64,000 bases of DNA from Panulirus ornatus (lineage: Eukaryota > Arthropoda > Malacostraca > Decapoda > Palinuridae), in assembly GCF_036320965.1 (NCBI RefSeq), contig NC_092234.1, forward strand, positions 33,880,203 to 33,944,202, written 5' to 3'. Both the position numbers and the translations under genes were made by a program. The notes beneath the pieces were generated by a model. It was not told where the DNA came from and searched no databases. It saw only the letters and a list, made by a program, of their open reading frames with translations. This document shows positions 59,160 to 64,000 of this stretch, in pieces (positions within the stretch are counted from its first letter, which is position 1; every line of letters starts with the position of its first letter).

Positions 59160-59500
59160 CTTCGACTGTAAATAGAACATTAAAAACAATAATCGGACAG
59201 AATCGCTAATAACTGAATGTCAACATGGACTCCGGAATACTAGATCGTGTTCCACGGATGTAACGTATTAAAGTCATTTATTCATTTATCGATGTAAAGA
59301 TACCTTCGAATTTTGTATACTTAGACTTACAAAAAGCTTCAGGTTAAGTACCTCGGACGAGATCGTTAGATGATACTGAAGCTGACGGTGCAGGTGGTCG
59401 AATTTACGTGTGGGTGACTGACTAGTGGAACATATGGGTAATAAACGGGCAAGCGTGCCACTGGCTCTGACGGGCAGGGCGCCACAATCTTACCAACCAT
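59160..59500 (+). mobile_element. LINE E remnant (CR1-like), N-terminal RT piece
   Basis: Plus-strand translation across frames gives an RT start like that of CR1-group LINEs: CQHGLRNTRSC near 59220 (the Q-H-G-F-R block), FVYLDLQKAS near 59315 (the Y-L-D-F-Q-K-A-F palm block with the first catalytic Asp), then WVTD and INGQACHWL near 59410-59465. It breaks off at an (ATT)n array. Confidence 0.6.
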
Positions 59501-59534
59501 ATTATTATCGTTATTATCATTATTATTATTATTA

Positions 59535-59572
<38 letters not shown>

Positions 59573-59639
59573 GTTGTTGTTGTTATTATTATTATTATTA
59601 TCATTATTATTATTATTATTATCATTATTATTATTATTA

Positions 59640-59679
<40 letters not shown>

Positions 59680-59702
59680 CATTATTATCATTATTATCAT
59701 TC
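59497..59702. repeat. (ATT)n microsatellite with GTT and ATC variants
   Basis: About 200 bp of ATT units with ATC interruptions and one GTT block at 59570-59584, between LINE E and a family A copy. Confidence 0.95.
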
Positions 59703-62332
59703 TACCTGGTTTAGAAACAGTAATATATATAAGTATACGTATGTGAGTAGGAGAGATAGTCAGAGGGCGTTATTGGATTACGTGTTAATTGATAGGCGCG
59801 TAAAAGAGAGACTTTTGGATGTTAATGTGCTGAGGGGGCAACTGGAGGGATGTCTGATGACTATCTTGTGGAGGCCAAGGTGAAGATTTGTAGAGGTGTT
59901 CAGAAAAGAGGAGATGATGTTGGGAAGAAGAGGGTGCTGAGAGTAAGTGAGCTTGGAAAGGAGACTTGTGTGAGGAAGTACCGGGAGAGATTGAGTGTAG
60001 AATGGCAAAAGGTGAGAGCACATGACGTTAGGGGAGTGGGGGAGGAATGGGATGTATTTAGGGAAGCAGTGATGGCTTGCGCAAAAGATGCAAGTGGCAT
60101 GAAAAAGGTGGGAGGTGGGCAAATTAGAAATTGTAGTGAGTGGTGGGATAAAGAAGTAATATTGTAAACGAAAGAGAAGAGGGAGGCGTTTGGACGATCT
60201 TTGCAAGGTAGTGGTGCAAATGACGGGGAGATGCATAAATGAAAGCGGCAGGACGTCAAGAGAAAGATGGAAGAGGTGAAAAAGAGGGTAAAGGAAAGTT
60301 GGGGTGAGAGAGTATCATTAAATTTTAGGGAGAATGAAAAGATGTTTTCCAGCAAGGTAAATAACGTGCATAAGACAAGAGAACAAATTGGAACATAGGT
60401 GAAGGGAGCAAATGGGAGGTGATAACAAGTAGTGATGAAGCGAGAAGGAGATGGAGTGATCATTTTGTAGGCTTGTTGAATGTGTTTGATGATAGAGTGG
60501 CAGTTATAGGGTGTTTTGGTCGAGGTGCTGTGCGAAATGAGAAGGCCAGGGAGAATGGTTTGGTAAACAGAGAAGAGGTAGTGAAAGCTTTGCGGAAGAT
60601 GAAAGACGGCAAGGCGGTGTGTTTGGATGGTATTGCAGTGGATTTTATAAACAAAATGGGGTGATTGTGTTGCTGATTGGTTGGTAAGGATATTCACTGT
60701 ATGTATGGATCATGGTGAAGTGCCTGAGGATTGGCGAAATGCATGCATAGTGACATTGAACAAAGACAAAGGGGTTAAAGGTGAGTGTTCAGATTACAGA
60801 GGCATAAGTTTGTTGAGTATTCCTGAGAAATCATATGGGAGGGTATTGATTAAGAGGGTAAAGGCATGTATAGAGCATTAGAATGGAGACGAGCATTGTG
60901 GTTTCAGAAGTGGTAGAGGATGTGTGGATCAGGTGTTTGCTTTGAAGAATGTATGTGTGAGATACTTAGAAAAACTGATGGATCTGTATGTATCACTTAT
61001 GGATCTGGAGAAGGAATATGATAGAGTTGATAGAGATGCGATGTGAAAGATTTTAAGAGTATATGGTATGGGAGGTAAGTTGCTGGAAGCAGTGAAAAGT
61101 TTTTACCAAGGATGTAAGGCATGTGTACGAGTAGGAAGAGAGGAGAGTGATTGGTTCCAGCGAATGTCGGTTTGCGGCAGGGGTGCGTGATGTCTCCATG
61201 GCTGTTTAATTTGTTTATGGATTGGGCGGTTAGGGAGGTGAATGCAAGAGTTTTGGAGAGAGGGGCAAGTAAGCAGTTTGTTGTGCATGAGAGGGTTTGG
61301 GAAGTGAGTTAGTTGTTGTTCGCTGGTGATTCAGCGCTGGTTGCTGATTCGGGTGAGAAACTGCAGAAGTTGGTGACTGAGTTTGGTAAAGTGTGTGAAA
61401 GGAGAAAGTTGAGAGTCAGTGTGAATAAGAGCATGGTTATTAGGGTCAGTAGGGTTGAGGGACAAGTTAATTGGGAGGTGAGTTTGAACGGAGAGAAACT
61501 TGAGGAAGTGAAGTGTCTTGGATATCTGGGAGTGGACTTAGCAGCGGATGGAACCATGGAAACGGAAGTGAGTCACATGGTGGGGGAGGGGGCGAAGGTT
61601 CTGGGAACGATGAAGAATGTGTGGAAGGCGAGAACATTATCTCGGAGAGCAAAAATGGGTATGTTTGAAGGAATAGTGGTTCCAACAATGTTATACGGTT
61701 GTGAGGCATGGCCTGTAGATAGGGTTGTGCGGAGGAGGGTGGATGTGTTGGAAATGAGATGTTTGAGGACAATATGTGGTGTGAGGTGGTTTGATCTAGT
61801 AAGTAAAGAAAGTGTAAGAGAGATGTGTGGTAATAAAAAGAGTGTGGTTGAAAGAGCAGAAGAGGGTGTTGAAATGGTTTAAACACATGGAGAGAATGAG
61901 TGAGGAAAAATTGACAAATAGGATATATGTGTCAGAGATGGAGGGAAGAAGGAGAAGCGGGAGACTAAAGTGGAGGTGGAAGGATGGAGTGAAAAAGATT
62001 TTGAGTGATCGGGGCCTGAACATACTGGAGGGTGAAAGGAGTGCAAGGAATAGAGTGAATTGGAACGATATGGTATACCAGGATCGACGTTCTGTCAATA
62101 GACTGAACCAGGGCATGTGAAACGTCTGGGGTAAACCATGGAAAGGTCTGTAGGGCCTGAACGTGGAAAGGGAGCTGTGGTTTCGGTGCATTACACATGA
62201 CAGCTGGAGACTGAGCGTGAACGAATGTGGCCCTTTTGTCTTTTCCTGGAGCTACCTCACTGGGGGGGGGGGGGGGTGCTATTTCCTGTGCGGCGGGTTG
62301 GCGACGAGAATGGATGAAGGCAGCAGGTATGA

Positions 62333-62338
<6 letters not shown>
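59703..62338 (+). mobile_element. Family A LINE, 5'-truncated in the endonuclease, long 3' UTR
   Basis: Begins in the endonuclease (KYTYVSRRDSQRALLDYVL near 59737) and includes the linker, RT and a long 3' UTR to about 62338. Frames are broken many times: a lost base in the GATGGMSD block near 59838, a TAA after VIL near 60165, a TAG after IEH near 60881, and FADD changed to FAGD near 61320. The open stretch 61313-61882 includes LRVSVNKSMVIRVSRVEGQ and CEAWPVDRVVRRRVDV. The ORF end is the long type (VYQDRRSVNRLNQGM). It appears to be embedded in LINE E. Confidence 0.82.

Positions 62339-62417
<79 letters not shown>
62339..62417. repeat. (GT)n microsatellite
   Basis: About 39 GT units with two TTT interruptions, at the position where other long-form copies have TA/GT-rich 3' UTR sequence. 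Confidence 0.95.
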
Positions 62418-62419
<2 letters not shown>

Positions 62420-62629
62420 GAGTGCTGTCTGACTGCAACTCGTTATCAGAGAAGATAGACCATCCCAGCACAGACCATATAGCTTTTTACTATCTTTATA
62501 TCTGAAGCTGGTCTCCCAGCTGGATAACCAAGCAGTAGATTGGTAAACTTCACAAAACATCTTTCTTTTGTTCTCTAATTATAGAAAGTGAAATCATTAT
62601 GAAGAATTGATTGTACTTTTTGTCACCCA
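62418..62629. other. Unassigned spacer
   Basis: No similarity to family A or LINE E that I can read. Confidence 0.4.
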
Positions 62630-63390
62630 TCGACCCAGACAAATTAATTTCGACAAATCAAAACAGTGCCCAGAGTCAAGGAAGATGAACTTATAAGTAG
62701 AGAGATGTAGTGATGCACTTACGTAACGAGAAAATAAAACTCAAATGTAAAACGTCTGGTAAAGCAGGTCAGACATTATCACAAGTAAGGAAGAAAAAGG
62801 AAAAGCTGAGAGGAATAATTATTAACAACCCGAAATAAACTTTAAAACGGAAGGCAATTTGGCGCTTGAACTGAACTCAATATGGCGCTCGAACTGAACT
62901 CAATATGGCGCTCGAACTGAACTCAATTTGTAATGTGCTGTTGAATTTTGGTCGCCAAATTTAATACAAAACGACGAAAAAAAACCTAAAGGCATTAAAA
63001 AAACAGCAAAACTGTTTTAATTCCGCGGCTGAGAGACATATTTCATCATGAAAGACTTAAGATAAAAGATAATTTTCTTGAAGAAAAATTCATCCCCGGA
63101 GATCTAATAAAAGTGTTTAGAATACTGAATAATTTTGACACAACGTAGCAGTTCTTTTCACATTCAGTACAATGTCCAGAGTTAACGATATTAAGTTACA
63201 GGGAGGAAGATGTAATATATTCTAAGGACAAACATTTTGTTTACACTCTAAATTATACAACACTGGAGTGATCTACTTCCAGATGATGTATATCAAAGGC
63301 TATAAATCAGGACTCTATAAATTCCTTAATGTCAGATGTCAGTCAACAAGACTGTTCAAGAAGGAATGTGTGATAAGTACGTGATTCAGC
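62630..63390 (+). mobile_element. LINE E remnant, C-terminal RT and thumb piece
   Basis: Reading across frames: NFDKSKQCPESRKMN near 62647, AVEFWSPNLIQ near 62938, GDLIKVFRILNNFDT near 63100, then LSYREEDVIYSKDKHFVYT near 63190 and NSLMSDVSQ near 63320. These correspond to the C-terminal order of CR1-type LINEs (N-F-D-K-C-K, V-Q-F-W-S-P, G-D-L-I-E-V-F-K-I-L). Together with 59160-59500 it looks like the rest of one element. The middle, including the FADD block, is missing. Confidence 0.62.
62856..62929 (+). repeat. Short 23-bp tandem repeat inside LINE E
   Basis: Three copies of a 23-bp unit containing GGCGCTCGAACTGAACTC start at 62861, 62884 and 62907. The first has one substitution. It is a local duplication within the dead element. 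Confidence 0.9.
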
Positions 63391-64000
63391 TTTCTTTTTC
63401 ACAGATTTGGGCCTCCCTCCCAGATTATTAGACTTGTTACGATAGAACAATGCTTTCATTCACACATTTTCATAGAATTTCTTCGGCAGTATATCCTTAA
63501 CATACTACAAAGGTGCTCTATCTTAAATATTTTACGGCAAGTTTTAGTGGTGGCTCTAGCTTGACCATCGTCTCTATCTATATGGATTAGGAACTTCGGG
63601 TACTGTCATTGACCTCCATCAGATAACTTTGCCATAGACCATAAAAGCCAGTTATTGTCTGTCCTTCCCACGTACTCTCCCTCCTAGAACACATCCTGGC
63701 CCGCCGTCACCACCTTGCTCCACTCGACCGACCCCCAAGCCCCAGAGGCTGCCAAGCTCCAGTGTACGTACCAGTGAAAGACTGTCAGTACAGAGACTTC
63801 CATCTGGAGCTCCCCAACGCCACAGCTTCCCCAGACGCTGCCTCACCAGACAGCTCCCACAGACTCATCCCGTCAGTTACCCCTCCGTCGGAGGACCCTC
63901 CCTCAAACTCATCCAGTCAGTTAACTGTCCACCCGTATAAGACATCACCAAACAGTATCTCATCACACAACTGGCAAACATCTCTCCACTACACTTTTCT
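63391..64000. other. Unassigned; partly possible LINE E 3' UTR
   Basis: The part to about 63660 may be untranslated sequence of LINE E. The C-rich part from about 63660 has different composition and no recognised coding signal. The 64-codon minus-strand frame at 63652-63846 is unsupported. Confidence 0.35.

Overview
This window is eukaryotic nuclear DNA, most likely from a malacostracan (probably decapod) crustacean. The evidence is dense dinucleotide microsatellites, many 5'-truncated LINEs, tRNA-derived SINEs and a spliced gene with kilobase-scale introns. The species inference rests on general knowledge of such genomes, not on a database match.

One host gene can be assembled. It lies on the minus strand and spans 18058-52978. 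A 664-residue first exon with a signal peptide (50987-52978) splices phase-compatibly to three short exons at 45550-45716, 20534-20630 and 18058-18147, giving a predicted secreted protein of about 781 residues. The single-exon reading (668 aa, stop at 50972) only reads into the first intron. A cysteine-rich C-terminal module (C694, C700, C751, C759) is spread over the three small exons. I do not recognise the family.

Layout. 1-16560: one old LINE remnant (family C), then about eight copies in both orientations of the dominant LINE (family A: one ORF with APE-type endonuclease and reverse transcriptase, RTE-like), then a diverged second LINE (family B). 16561-18057: 3' flank of the host gene. 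18058-52978: the host gene. Its 24.9-kb second intron is packed with family A copies, a short internally deleted family A derivative (called S here), a tRNA-derived SINE and (TA)n arrays. It also carries a ~3.23-kb tandem duplication whose breakpoint lies inside two LINEs, and two further LINE remnants (D, D'). 54178-57795: a 24-bp minisatellite with a 984-bp higher-order repeat. 58199-58970: a 34-bp minisatellite. 59160-63390: a CR1-like remnant (E) split by an (ATT)n tract and a further family A copy. 63391-64000: nothing recognised.

Family A has two 3' forms. One has a long 3' UTR with two copies of a tail motif. The other has a UTR shorter by about 0.25-0.3 kb and a stop codon 11 codons earlier. 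No copy encodes an uninterrupted full-length protein, so activity in this window is not supported. Several copies end at (TA)n arrays with 3-6 bases of shared sequence at the join.
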